Shown: piece after piece, positions 1 to 6,218 of the stretch
Layout: each line of letters begins with the position of its first letter
Position numbering within the stretch: position 1 is the first letter of the stretch
DNA from: Bacteroidales bacterium UBA4295
Lineage (GTDB): Bacteria > Bacteroidota > Bacteroidia > Bacteroidales > Paludibacteraceae
Assembly: GCA_002395805.1 (NCBI GenBank)
Contig: DGVB01000015.1
Location: forward strand, 8,974-72,973
Direction: 5' to 3'
Length of the DNA: 64,000 nucleotides
Made by a program: the position numbers and the translations under genes
The notes under the pieces: generated by a model
Told to the model about the DNA's origin: nothing
The model's input: the letters and a program-made list of their open reading frames with translations, nothing else
Databases searched by the model: none

Positions 1-112
1 ACCTCTCCGCATAGCGCTTCATCTGCACACCCATATCAGCCGCTGCTACCAGGGGTAAAACTGCGACTAACAGAAGAAAAACAACAGATGATAATCTTTT
101 GTATCGAATCAT
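1..112 (-). CDS. Secreted protein, N-terminal fragment (cut by window edge)
   Basis: The start codon is at 110-112 on the minus strand and the frame stays open to the window edge, giving 37 residues. It begins MIRYKRLSSVVFLLLV and continues through a hydrophobic stretch to an alanine-rich end (PLVAAAD), a typical Sec signal peptide with predicted cleavage after the alanines near residue 25. The next residues (MGVQMKRYAER) are too few to name a family. A -7-like box lies upstream at 141-148. The protein is therefore exported to the periplasm or beyond; its function is unknown. Confidence 0.7.
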   Translation of the reverse strand, partial: MIRYKRLSSVVFLLLVAVLPLVAAADMGVQMKRYAER

Positions 113-140
113 AAGGTCAAGTGTAATACAAAATCCGCTG

Positions 141-148
141 CAAAGATA
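141..148 (-). promoter_or_regulatory. Bacteroidota -7 box for the edge gene
   Basis: TATCTTTG on the minus strand fits the TAnnTTTG consensus and lies about 30 bases upstream of the secreted-protein start. No TTTG stands at the expected -33 position, so only half of the promoter is supported. The remaining sequence 149-317 is AT-rich and holds no gene that I can see. Confidence 0.45.
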
Positions 149-317
149 ATACTTTTTTTTCGAATATCACCTATCATTATTTCGAAAACATTTATCATTT
201 TGTTTCTTTTTGTAGAAAAATCAATCATTGTCAATTTTTCCACATCGTGAAGGAATTTTGCGACACGTGTAGAAATAGGACATCAATGCGTTTTTTTTGA
301 AAAAAAATACAAAAAAA

Positions 318-349
318 TTTGGTCATATCAAAAAAAAGCAGTACCTTTG
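318..349 (+). promoter_or_regulatory. Promoter of tRNA-Lys
   Basis: TTTG at 318-321 and TACCTTTG at 342-349 are separated by exactly 20 bases, the Bacteroidota sigma-ABfr spacing. The spacer ends in an A tract followed by GCAG, as in the promoters at 4848-4879 and 10880-10911. Confidence 0.85.
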
Positions 350-381
350 CACCCGCTTTTGAGAAGAGAGCGATTTATGTT

Positions 382-454
382 GTCTCCCTAGCTCAGTTGG
401 TAGAGCAACTGACTCTTAATCAGTGGGTCGAGGGTTCGAGTCCCTCGGGGGACA
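382..454 (+). tRNA. tRNA-Lys (anticodon CTT)
   Basis: The 73-nt sequence folds as a cloverleaf. The acceptor stem GTCTCCC pairs with GGGGGAC (one T-G pair), the anticodon arm is ACTGA/TCAGT around the loop CTCTTAA with anticodon CTT, and the T arm is GAGGG/CCCTC around TTCGAGT. The discriminator is A; CCA is not encoded. It has its own promoter and terminator and is a single-gene unit. Confidence 0.95.
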
Positions 455-458
455 CAAG

Positions 459-489
459 AAAGGACATCCGATGGGTGTCCTTTTCTTTT
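459..489. terminator. Bidirectional terminator between tRNA-Lys and the MurU-like gene
   Basis: AAGGACA (460-466) pairs with TGTCCTT (476-482) and is followed by a T tract on the plus strand, with A residues on the other side. It serves the tRNA and overlaps the stop codon of the minus-strand gene ending at 488. Confidence 0.75.
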
Positions 490-1246
490 ATTGCAGGCTC
501 TCGGCGAAGGCCTCTGCCTCTTCTATCTGGTCTATTTTCCCGACGTCCATCATCCGGTAGCCGGACGGGACGTAGGCCTGCAAAGGCACTTCTTTCATGA
601 TCTCCAGATAAAAAGGTATCAGCGAGAATTTAGTCTCATCTATCTGTTGCAAGCGGGAGAGCGTGTCATCATTGAGTATCTGCATACCGGAGAACGCCAA
701 ATGCCGCCCGTCGAATCCTTTCTTTTCTCCGGTCGCTATATTGGTCCAGCCGCATAATAAATCCTCCCCGTTGAAACAGAGATAGCGCTGCGTTTGCCGT
801 TCGCTGACCACTAAAAGGGAAGGCAAGCCCCCACCCGACCTCCCCCCGCAGGGGAGGAGAGAAGAAGAAGTATAGGTATGGATCAACTCAGGGAGGTTGA
901 TATTGGACAGGATGTCCACATTGCAGGCGAGGAGGGGTTCGGAGGCAGGAAGGAGTCCTTCTCGCCAAGCCTTGCGCAGTCCTCCTCCGGTGTCGAGGAG
1001 TTGGTCGCGTTCGTCCGAGATGCGTATATTGGCGCCCCATCCGTCATTGGCACGGACAGCATCGATGATCATGTCCGGGAAATGATGCACGTTGACGACG
1101 ATATCTGTGATACCTGCGTCACGCAGTTTCTCCACCTGCCATTGCAGCAGCGGTTTGCCCGCCAGCGGTACCAGCGCCTTCGGCATTGTATCGGTGAGCG
1201 GTTTGAGACGCGTGCCTAATCCCGCAGCAAAAATAAAGCCCCACAT
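488..1246 (-). CDS. MurU-like sugar-1-phosphate nucleotidyltransferase
   Basis: This 252-residue GT-A nucleotidyltransferase starts with the nucleotide-binding loop AAGLGTRLKPLTDTMPK, followed by LVPLAGKPLL and the metal/sugar motif CNVDIL near residue 110. Proteins of this type join NTP to a sugar 1-phosphate; MurU makes UDP-MurNAc from MurNAc-1-P during cell-wall recycling. Its upstream neighbour (1280-2746) carries an AmgK-like sugar kinase domain, the enzyme that would make that substrate, so a MurU role is likely but not proven. An extra loop around residues 128-145 (SSLLPCGGRSGGG) is encoded by a family B palindrome at 826-866. The gene has no promoter of its own; the 33-base gap upstream is a phased repeat. 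Confidence 0.8.
   Translation of the reverse strand: MWGFIFAAGLGTRLKPLTDTMPKALVPLAGKPLLQWQVEKLRDAGITDIVVNVHHFPDMIIDAVRANDGWGANIRISDERDQLLDTGGGLRKAWREGLLPASEPLLACNVDILSNINLPELIHTYTSSSLLPCGGRSGGGLPSLLVVSERQTQRYLCFNGEDLLCGWTNIATGEKKGFDGRHLAFSGMQILNDDTLSRLQQIDETKFSLIPFYLEIMKEVPLQAYVPSGYRMMDVGKIDQIEEAEAFAESLQ
826..866. repeat. Family B palindrome inside the MurU-like gene
   Basis: A C-rich run (CCCCCACCCGACC) is followed by CCCC-CGCA-GGGG and a purine-rich tail. The same layout recurs at 10921, 11705, 14095, 23008, 23243, 33959, 40460, 40646, 41043 and 44343. Here it is in frame and encodes a proline/glycine-rich loop. Confidence 0.75.
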
Positions 1247-1247
1247 T

Positions 1248-1281
1248 TTAATGATTAATGATTAATGAATAATGATTAATT
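1248..1281. repeat. Family C phased word array (ATTAATG)
   Basis: Tandem 7-9-nt words (ATGATTAAT and variants) fill the whole gap between the AmgK-RapZ fusion and the MurU-like gene and supply the stop codon of the former. A sister array occupies 2747-2779. Confidence 0.8.
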
Positions 1282-2746
1282 AATCCATTATCGTTTCTAT
1301 CCCCCGCTCGCGGTGGATGAGATGGATGCGGACAGGATATTTCTCCTTCAGATGCTTCGCCAGATGTTCGGCGCAATAGACGGATCGGTGCTGGCCTCCC
1401 GTACAGCCGAAAGCCACCTGCAGATGTTCAAAACCGCGCTCGATAAACCGCTCTACATGATGATCCACGAGGGCATAGACAGACTCGAGGAAAGAGAGAA
1501 TCTCGCCGTCCTGCTCCAGAAAATCTATCACAGGCTGATCCAGACCCGTCAGAGATTTGTATTCGTCATACTTACCGGGATTATGGGTGCTTCTGCAATC
1601 AAACACATATCCGCCGCCATTGCCGGACTTGTCCTCGGGAATGCCGCGTTTAAACGAGAAGGAATAGATGGTAACACTAAGACCGCTGCGCTGTACGACC
1701 GCTTGCGCTGTAAGACCGTCCTTCGGACTGACAGAATACAGACCGCTACGCTGACAGAGTACAGACTGATTCACAAGGCTATCAGCGAGTTCGCGGAGGT
1801 AGGGGTAGTCCTTTATCTCCGCAAGCACTTCGCGTAAATTGCGCAGGGCATTGGGGATAGACTCCAGGAAATGAGGTTTGCGTTCGAAATAACCTCTGTA
1901 GCCGTAAGCGCCGAGTACCTGCAGTGTCCTAAAGAGGACAAAATGCGGCAAGTCAGCCCGCCAGGCGGCTTTATCTATTTTGAATTCGTCATTCGTAATT
2001 TGTAATTTCTCCAACTCATCCAGGTAGGCGTCTATCAGTTCTTCGCGGAGCGAGGCTGGGATATTGGCTTTGGCTTGCCATAATAGCGAAGCCACGTCGT
2101 ACTGGGTAGGTCCGCGGCGGCCGCCCTGAAAATCGATGAAATACGGTTGACCGTCTTTGATCATGATATTGCGGCTCTGGCAATCGCGGTACATAAAAGA
2201 CCGCTGCGCTGTTAGACCGCTACGCTGTAAGACCGTTTCACTGTTAGACCGCTGCGCTGTTAGATTTGCAACCAAGCGGTCAAAATCGTCCTCCAGTTTC
2301 GGTTCGCTGAACTCGATCTTGGTGCCCTTGAGGAAGCAGTATTTGAAATAGTTCAGATCCCATCGGACAGACCGTTCGTCGAAAGCGGGTACCGGGAAAC
2401 AGTAGTTCCAATTAAAATTCTGCGCTCCCTCCACCTGTATATGCGCGAGCGCGCGTATGGCGCGTTCTAATAAGGTGCGTTCCTCCGGCAGAAAGCAGCC
2501 GGTCTCCCGTCCATGGCGGATGGCGTCAAAAAGGAGCGTATCGCCCAGGTCCTCCTGGGTATAAGTCATCTCGTCTTCGCTGACCTGATAGACTTCGGGC
2601 ACAGGCAGACCGAGCGCATGGAAATGGCGCGCCATATAGATGAAGGCGCGGTTCTCGTCGCGGTTCGTCCCCTCCACACGAATGACCGTGCGGCCGGACT
2701 CGTCCGTCTCACGCGTATAAACCCTATTGGAACCCTGCGGCTTCAT
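1280..2746 (-). CDS. AmgK-like sugar phosphotransferase fused to a RapZ C-terminal domain
   Basis: The 488-residue protein has an aminoglycoside-phosphotransferase fold: QEDLGDTLLFD near residue 70, catalytic YRDCQSRN near 187 and metal-binding FIDFQGGRRGP near 204. Residues about 365-488 match the RapZ C-terminal domain (YVFDCRSTHNP, TGLDQPV, FGCTGGQHRSV, HRERG), which in E. coli binds glucosamine-6-phosphate. The kinase half resembles AmgK, which phosphorylates MurNAc/GlcNAc at C1; the MurU-like gene is next. Two family A arrays are in frame: 2199-2262 adds about 20 residues (TAQRS, LQRSG) just before the catalytic loop, and 1681-1770 fills the interdomain linker. The N-terminus begins directly at the GSNR segment, shorter than the homologs I remember; a stop codon within the flanking repeat rules out an earlier start. 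Confidence 0.85.
   Translation of the reverse strand: MKPQGSNRVYTRETDESGRTVIRVEGTNRDENRAFIYMARHFHALGLPVPEVYQVSEDEMTYTQEDLGDTLLFDAIRHGRETGCFLPEERTLLERAIRALAHIQVEGAQNFNWNYCFPVPAFDERSVRWDLNYFKYCFLKGTKIEFSEPKLEDDFDRLVANLTAQRSNSETVLQRSGLTAQRSFMYRDCQSRNIMIKDGQPYFIDFQGGRRGPTQYDVASLLWQAKANIPASLREELIDAYLDELEKLQITNDEFKIDKAAWRADLPHFVLFRTLQVLGAYGYRGYFERKPHFLESIPNALRNLREVLAEIKDYPYLRELADSLVNQSVLCQRSGLYSVSPKDGLTAQAVVQRSGLSVTIYSFSFKRGIPEDKSGNGGGYVFDCRSTHNPGKYDEYKSLTGLDQPVIDFLEQDGEILSFLESVYALVDHHVERFIERGFEHLQVAFGCTGGQHRSVYCAEHLAKHLKEKYPVRIHLIHRERGIETIMD
1681..1770. repeat. Family A array 1 (four micro-hairpin units) in the fusion linker
   Basis: Units start GACC and carry GC-TGC-GC, GC-TTGC-GC, GTCC-TTC-GGAC and GC-TAC-GC, each followed by TG and a short A-rich spacer. 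The array is in frame and encodes the linker between the kinase and RapZ domains. Confidence 0.85.
2199..2262. repeat. Family A array 2 (four perfect 16-nt units)
   Basis: Four head-to-tail 16-mers at 2199, 2215, 2231 and 2247 all start GACC. Their cores are GC-TGC-GC, GC-TAC-GC, GT-TTC-AC and GC-TGC-GC; the stem change in the third unit is compensated on both sides. Because 16 is not a multiple of three, successive units are read in different frames, all open. Confidence 0.9.
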
Positions 2747-2779
2747 TAATGATTAATGATTAATGATTAATGATTATTA
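2747..2779. repeat. Family C phased word array upstream of the fusion kinase
   Basis: Four to five ATTAATG-type words fill the gap between the lipid kinase stop and the start codon of the AmgK-RapZ fusion. No promoter element is visible, so the two genes are probably cotranscribed. Confidence 0.8.
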
Positions 2780-3703
2780 TTAGCATTTGAACTGAAGGGC
2801 GTGATGGATGCAGGTCACCTTGCACGGGCCGAGGAAATTCTCCAGGATACCGTCCGCCTCTATCATAATATGCTTGCGATAATTGATCTCTATCTCTGCG
2901 CCTACGATCGGATAGACGAAGGGCAGTTCCGTCAGCCGGCCGTTATATAGTTTGGGCAGCGCCTCAATAATCTGTTTGAAAGTCGGTTTGCGGATAAACA
3001 TGCCATTGAAGATACCGTCCGCGGGTTCTGCATCGGGGTTCTGCTTGATACCTCCTCCGGAGAAAGGTCCATTGCCGATATTCATGGTGAAGAGCAGGTC
3101 GTTCACCGCTTCTTTGCCGTCCACGGTGAGGATCATATGCTGGCTCTTATGCTGTATGATCGCTGCGATGAGCCCGAAGAGATAGTTGACATGGTGGGAA
3201 CCGATGTAGTATTTGAGTGTGTCCGCTTTCTTGCAGCATAGAGGATCGACGCCCAAGCCGACGGAGTTGATGAAATAGCGGTGATGGGCGATGCCGTTTC
3301 TCCAGTAGGTGACGCAGCCGATATCAATAGGATGTCCCGTTCCCTCAAAGAATCGTTTGAGGCTCTCCTTGTGGTTCTTGGTCAGTTCCCAATACCGTCC
3401 GAAATCATTGCCCGTACCTCGCGGCATGAGTCCCACTTGTATCTTCGCCCGCTGCTCGGGTGCTATCTCCGCACGCATGATACCGTTGATCACCTCCGAG
3501 AGGGTACCGTCGCCTCCGAGAACGAGGATCTCGTCGTATCCTTTCTCCACCAGTTCGCGTGCCAGTTCAATGGCATGCTCTGCAAATTTAGTGACGCGAT
3601 AAGCAAACGGCAGATGGCGCTTGCGCAGGAGTTTCCATAGATAGATGCGCTGCGCGCGGAAGGCTTTCTTGCCCGATTTAGGATTAATGATTATTCCTAA
3701 CAT
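2780..3703 (-). CDS. Diacylglycerol/lipid kinase family protein
   Basis: This 307-residue protein has the DAGK catalytic signature: INPKSGKKA at the N-terminus, the nucleotide-binding GGDGTLSEVINGI near residue 70, and MPRGTGNDF near residue 98. Such enzymes (DgkB, YegS, sphingosine kinase-like) phosphorylate lipids at the inner membrane face; in Bacteroidales both diacylglycerol and sphingoid substrates are possible. The start at 3703 (MLGIIINPK) is chosen because the promoter at 3734-3765 places transcription initiation near 3728, so the upstream ATG at 3736 cannot be in the message. The gene leads a unit that continues into the AmgK-RapZ and MurU-like genes. Confidence 0.9.
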   Translation of the reverse strand: MLGIIINPKSGKKAFRAQRIYLWKLLRKRHLPFAYRVTKFAEHAIELARELVEKGYDEILVLGGDGTLSEVINGIMRAEIAPEQRAKIQVGLMPRGTGNDFGRYWELTKNHKESLKRFFEGTGHPIDIGCVTYWRNGIAHHRYFINSVGLGVDPLCCKKADTLKYYIGSHHVNYLFGLIAAIIQHKSQHMILTVDGKEAVNDLLFTMNIGNGPFSGGGIKQNPDAEPADGIFNGMFIRKPTFKQIIEALPKLYNGRLTELPFVYPIVGAEIEINYRKHIMIEADGILENFLGPCKVTCIHHALQFKC

Positions 3704-3733
3704 GATATCATTTAAGATTTTCAAACGCGAGTG

Positions 3734-3765
3734 CAAAGGTACAACAAAAATTGCACATACGCAAA
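3734..3765 (-). promoter_or_regulatory. Promoter of the lipid kinase operon
   Basis: Minus-strand TTTG (3762-3765) and TACCTTTG (3734-3741) are separated by 20 bases. A 33-base stretch covering the box and spacer is identical to the dxs promoter at 63834-63865. Confidence 0.9.
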
Positions 3766-3788
3766 TTTTTGAGCGTTTTTTTGCTGTG

Positions 3789-3958
3789 GCGGTATATCAT
3801 ACCGCGATTATAGCCGACCTTATAACCATGCGGATAGCGTATATGCCCTTCGGAGTAATTCGCCCCCTGCTCAACGAGTTTTGGCGCACCCCATCGCCAA
3901 AACACGCCTCCGAGAGGGCATATACGATATACGTCGGGGACGAAGGTCGGCTATAATC
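3789..3958. repeat. Nested inverted-repeat element, about 150 nt, with an abutting hairpin
   Basis: Three stacked inverted repeats share one centre: a 16-bp perfect outer arm (3806-3821 with 3943-3958), a middle arm of about 18 bp with one bulged base (3838-3855 with 3908-3925), and an 8-bp inner arm TTTTGGCG (3879-3886 with 3895-3902). A separate 7-bp hairpin (3789-3795 with 3799-3805) touches the left end. The short reading frames here are not credible genes. Flanking 3959-4102 shows nothing further. The element lies between the ribosomal-operon terminator and the lipid kinase promoter. It could be a MITE-like element or a structured RNA. Confidence 0.8.
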
Positions 3959-4102
3959 AGTCAGCGGCAGAAGGTCGCGGGCGGCAAAAAATCGCTCAAT
4001 GTTGCGTATGGTCTGCAGGACGCGAAAGTAGCTACGGGGGAATTTTTGTGTGTGGGAGGGAAGAGAGAGGGAATACAAAAAGGCAGATGTCCGAAATTAC
4101 AC

Positions 4103-4140
4103 AAAAAAAATGACATACGCAAGCGCATATGTCATTTTTT
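4103..4140. terminator. Terminator of the rpmB-rpmG-DUF4295 operon
   Basis: AAAATGACATA pairs with TATGTCATTTT around a GC-rich loop (CGCAAGCGCA region). The arms end in A and T runs, so it works on either strand. It lies 16 bases beyond the DUF4295 stop. Confidence 0.85.
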
Positions 4141-4155
4141 GCAGAAAAAACTTCT

Positions 4156-4308
4156 TTACTTGAAGAACTCCTGTACTTTCTCGTTGAGCACAATTTCTTC
4201 CTGGAAGATGTAAGCCCCTGTTTTCGGCGACTTAACCATCTTGATGCACTTGGTGTGCGCACGTCCGGAGTTACCGGTTTGAAGGGTTGCGACCGCTTTC
4301 TTTGCCAT
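4156..4308 (-). CDS. DUF4295 family small ribosome-associated protein
   Basis: This 50-residue basic protein (begins MAKKAVATLQTGNSGR, ends VLNEKVQEFFK) is third in an operon after rpmB and rpmG. It matches DUF4295, a Bacteroidota-specific family always found at this place. From memory, the Flavobacterium johnsoniae ribosome structure assigned this family to a new large-subunit protein called bL38; I treat that as recalled knowledge. The spacing to rpmG is 30 bases and the transcript ends at the hairpin 4103-4140. The start MAKK is shared with rpmG, as is usual in these operons. Confidence 0.88.
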   Translation of the reverse strand: MAKKAVATLQTGNSGRAHTKCIKMVKSPKTGAYIFQEEIVLNEKVQEFFK

Positions 4309-4338
4309 AGTTCTAAGCCTTTCTAAAATAGGGGTTAA

Positions 4339-4527
4339 TTACTTAATCTCTTTATGGAGCGTATAACGCTTCAGATAGGGATTGTACTTCATGAGCTCCA
4401 AACGATCAGGAGTGTTCTTGCGGTTTTTGGTGGTAATGTAGCGAGACATACCCGGAACACCGCTGGCCTTCTGCTCAGTGCACTCAAGGATTACTTGAAC
4501 GCGGGCTTCTTTTACTTTCTTTGCCAT
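4339..4527 (-). CDS. rpmG: 50S ribosomal protein L33 (bL33)
   Basis: The 62-residue protein begins [19 protein letters not shown] and holds the family pattern [25 protein letters not shown] near the middle, with the usual length for Bacteroidota bL33. It lacks the full set of zinc-binding cysteine pairs (one Cys at residue 16 only), so it is the zinc-independent form. It lies in the order rpmB, rpmG, DUF4295. Confidence 0.97.
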   Translation of the reverse strand: MAKKVKEARVQVILECTEQKASGVPGMSRYITTKNRKNTPDRLELMKYNPYLKRYTLHKEIK

Positions 4528-4543
4528 TGTTTAGCTCCTTTCG

Positions 4544-4780
4544 TTAATAGAGATAGCCCTTCTCCGCAGCCTGTTTCAGCGCGTTGTCGAGGCCAATCTT
4601 GTTAATAGTTCTCAGACCGGCTGCACTCACGTTCAGCTCGATCCACACATCGCGTTCTACCCAGTAGAACTTGCGGCGGAAGAGGTTCACATCGAAGGTG
4701 CGCTTGGTGTGGCGCTTCGAGTGCGAGACATTGCATCCGCCCATGGCTTTCTTGCCTGTAATTTGACAAATCTTTGACAT
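4544..4780 (-). CDS. rpmB: 50S ribosomal protein L28 (bL28)
   Basis: The 78-residue protein starts [21 protein letters not shown] and continues with the basic stretch [17 protein letters not shown], the typical bL28 layout. It is the first gene of the three-gene ribosomal operon and its promoter is at 4848-4879, which leaves a leader of about 60 nt. Confidence 0.97.
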   Translation of the reverse strand: MSKICQITGKKAMGGCNVSHSKRHTKRTFDVNLFRRKFYWVERDVWIELNVSAAGLRTINKIGLDNALKQAAEKGYLY

Positions 4781-4847
4781 TGTAGTATATATTTATATTT
4801 TTTCGTCGTTTTAGGGGATTCCTCGCACAATTACACGAAAAATCGCG

Positions 4848-4879
4848 CAAAGGTACTGCTTTTTTTTGAGATAGCCAAA
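4848..4879 (-). promoter_or_regulatory. Promoter of the rpmB operon
   Basis: Minus-strand TTTG (4876-4879) and TACCTTTG (4848-4855) are 20 bases apart. The A tract plus GCAG before the -7 box is the same as in the tRNA-Lys promoter. Confidence 0.9.
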
Positions 4880-4926
4880 TATTTTGTCAAAAAAATGAAA
4901 AAAATCTTTAAAATTTCCCGATTCGT

Positions 4927-6126
4927 TTATTTTCTGCGCACGAGAAAGAGGTAAACCAGGAGGATTATCAGGAGCAAGGTGGTACCTACAAGCCGGAAGC
5001 CGAAATAGCCGCTGGGGAAGAAGGTGTCATACCCGAAAGAATCGTTGAGCAGGCTCGCGAAATCATAGATGGCAGAGAAGATGGTGAGGCAGGTGAGGAA
5101 GGTGAGGAAATTATTCGTTCGCTCCTCCGCCCGATGGCGCCGCACTTCGATTTCTTTGCCTATCATCTTGTCGAGCTGGTCGTAGTCCTGCTGGGTATTG
5201 AGACTCTTCTCCATCGCCGAATTGATGATATTCGGCAGGAAATTATACGAGATAGAGGTATAGCTGTACCGCTGCTCGAATTCACTGAGGCGCGACTCGA
5301 GCACGGCTACATCCTCGCTCCGGCGACGATAATGGAGATTAACCGAATAGAGGAATACCTTCCGGAATAGTTGGTAGATATAGATCTTCTCGAAATAGTC
5401 CTTTTCCCAGTTTTTGAGCACACGCTCAGGGGTATCGGCGGAGAGGAGAGTGAAGGTATCGAGCAGCGCCAGTCCGGTCCATCCGGCGAAGACGGATATC
5501 GTATGCTCCGCGAGGACATGGTCTACATAGGCAGGGCTGTTGATTCCCGTGCTGAGAGGCGTATGCGGGGCGAGGGTGCCGGCGTCGTAGAGAAGAAGCC
5601 GTTCGTCACCCTTCTCTATTCCTTCCTGCAGACGGACAATCTGGAATAGTTTGAATTTGTTTCCGCTCTCCACCAGCCACGACATATCGAGGGATGTTTC
5701 GCCACCATACACTGCGGCTACGGGCGCAAGGGCGATATCGATAAACTCGCGCTGGGCGGAGGTATAATAGGCGCAGTTGCGGAGGATATTGAGCGCGCGG
5801 GTGACGAGGTTGAACTCCACGCCTTCGAACCGGATATTGACCGCATAGAGGACGATATGGAAAGGCGCTTCCCAGAGCCGTATATTCTCTATGAGGAAGG
5901 ATACCTGCTCCTCGCCGAGATCGAGCGTACAGGTCCTGTTCAGAGGGAGGGTGAACATCGTAATCTCTGCCGTCATACACTGTGCGAACTCCGGGAAATA
6001 ATAATTATTCAGGTTCGCGCGCTCCTCAGCCGTGCAGACGTTTTTTTGCCATCCCTGCTGCAAAGGTTGCAAGGAACGGGGGATCGAGAAATATCCGCAT
6101 AAAAAACTGTTATTCGTAATCAGCAT
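4927..6126 (-). CDS. Unrecognised protein with two C-terminal membrane helices
   Basis: I do not recognise a named family. The 399-residue protein has a long soluble N-terminal part, a helical, coiled-coil-prone segment around residues 255-330 (ESRLSEFEQRYSYTS, then many charged residues including EVRRHRAEERTNN), and two C-terminal hydrophobic segments (about 335-357 and 375-396) ending LFLVRRK. That layout resembles CorA-type channels, but the GMN signature is absent. The start at 6126 (MLITNNSFL) is used because the promoter at 6153-6184 places initiation inside the longer frame. It is divergent from the STAND ATPase, with interleaved promoters, so it may act as its membrane partner or effector; this is inference. 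Confidence 0.7.
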   Translation of the reverse strand: MLITNNSFLCGYFSIPRSLQPLQQGWQKNVCTAEERANLNNYYFPEFAQCMTAEITMFTLPLNRTCTLDLGEEQVSFLIENIRLWEAPFHIVLYAVNIRFEGVEFNLVTRALNILRNCAYYTSAQREFIDIALAPVAAVYGGETSLDMSWLVESGNKFKLFQIVRLQEGIEKGDERLLLYDAGTLAPHTPLSTGINSPAYVDHVLAEHTISVFAGWTGLALLDTFTLLSADTPERVLKNWEKDYFEKIYIYQLFRKVFLYSVNLHYRRRSEDVAVLESRLSEFEQRYSYTSISYNFLPNIINSAMEKSLNTQQDYDQLDKMIGKEIEVRRHRAEERTNNFLTFLTCLTIFSAIYDFASLLNDSFGYDTFFPSGYFGFRLVGTTLLLIILLVYLFLVRRK

Positions 6127-6152
6127 ACCGGATGGTGTTAAAAATTCGGGGA

Positions 6153-6200
6153 CAAAATTACTATTTTTTTTGTATATATGCAAATTTTTTACTACCTTTG
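6153..6200. promoter_or_regulatory. Interleaved divergent promoter pair
   Basis: Minus strand: -7 TAATTTTG at 6153-6160 and -33 TTTG at 6181-6184. Plus strand: -33 TTTG at 6169-6172 and -7 TACCTTTG at 6193-6200. Both spacers are 20 bases, and the two -33 boxes sit inside each other's spacer. The same 48-bp geometry recurs at 39365-39412. Two polymerases could not bind both promoters at once. Confidence 0.88.
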
Positions 6201-6218
6201 CGCCCAAAATGTAGTATT

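Noticed and set aside
319..600. 93-residue plus-strand reading frame
   Set aside because: It runs straight through the tRNA-Lys gene and its terminator.
3708..4262. Several short reading frames between the lipid kinase and the ribosomal operon
   Set aside because: They overlap the nested inverted repeat, the terminator or DUF4295 in the wrong frame and resemble no family.
4927..6126. CorA magnesium channel
   Set aside because: The two C-terminal helices fit but the GMN motif is missing.
6132..6218. Longer N-terminus for the STAND ATPase
   Set aside because: The start codon would lie upstream of the -33/-7 boxes; the same logic rejects starts at 3736, 6207, 26539, 46700 and 47175.
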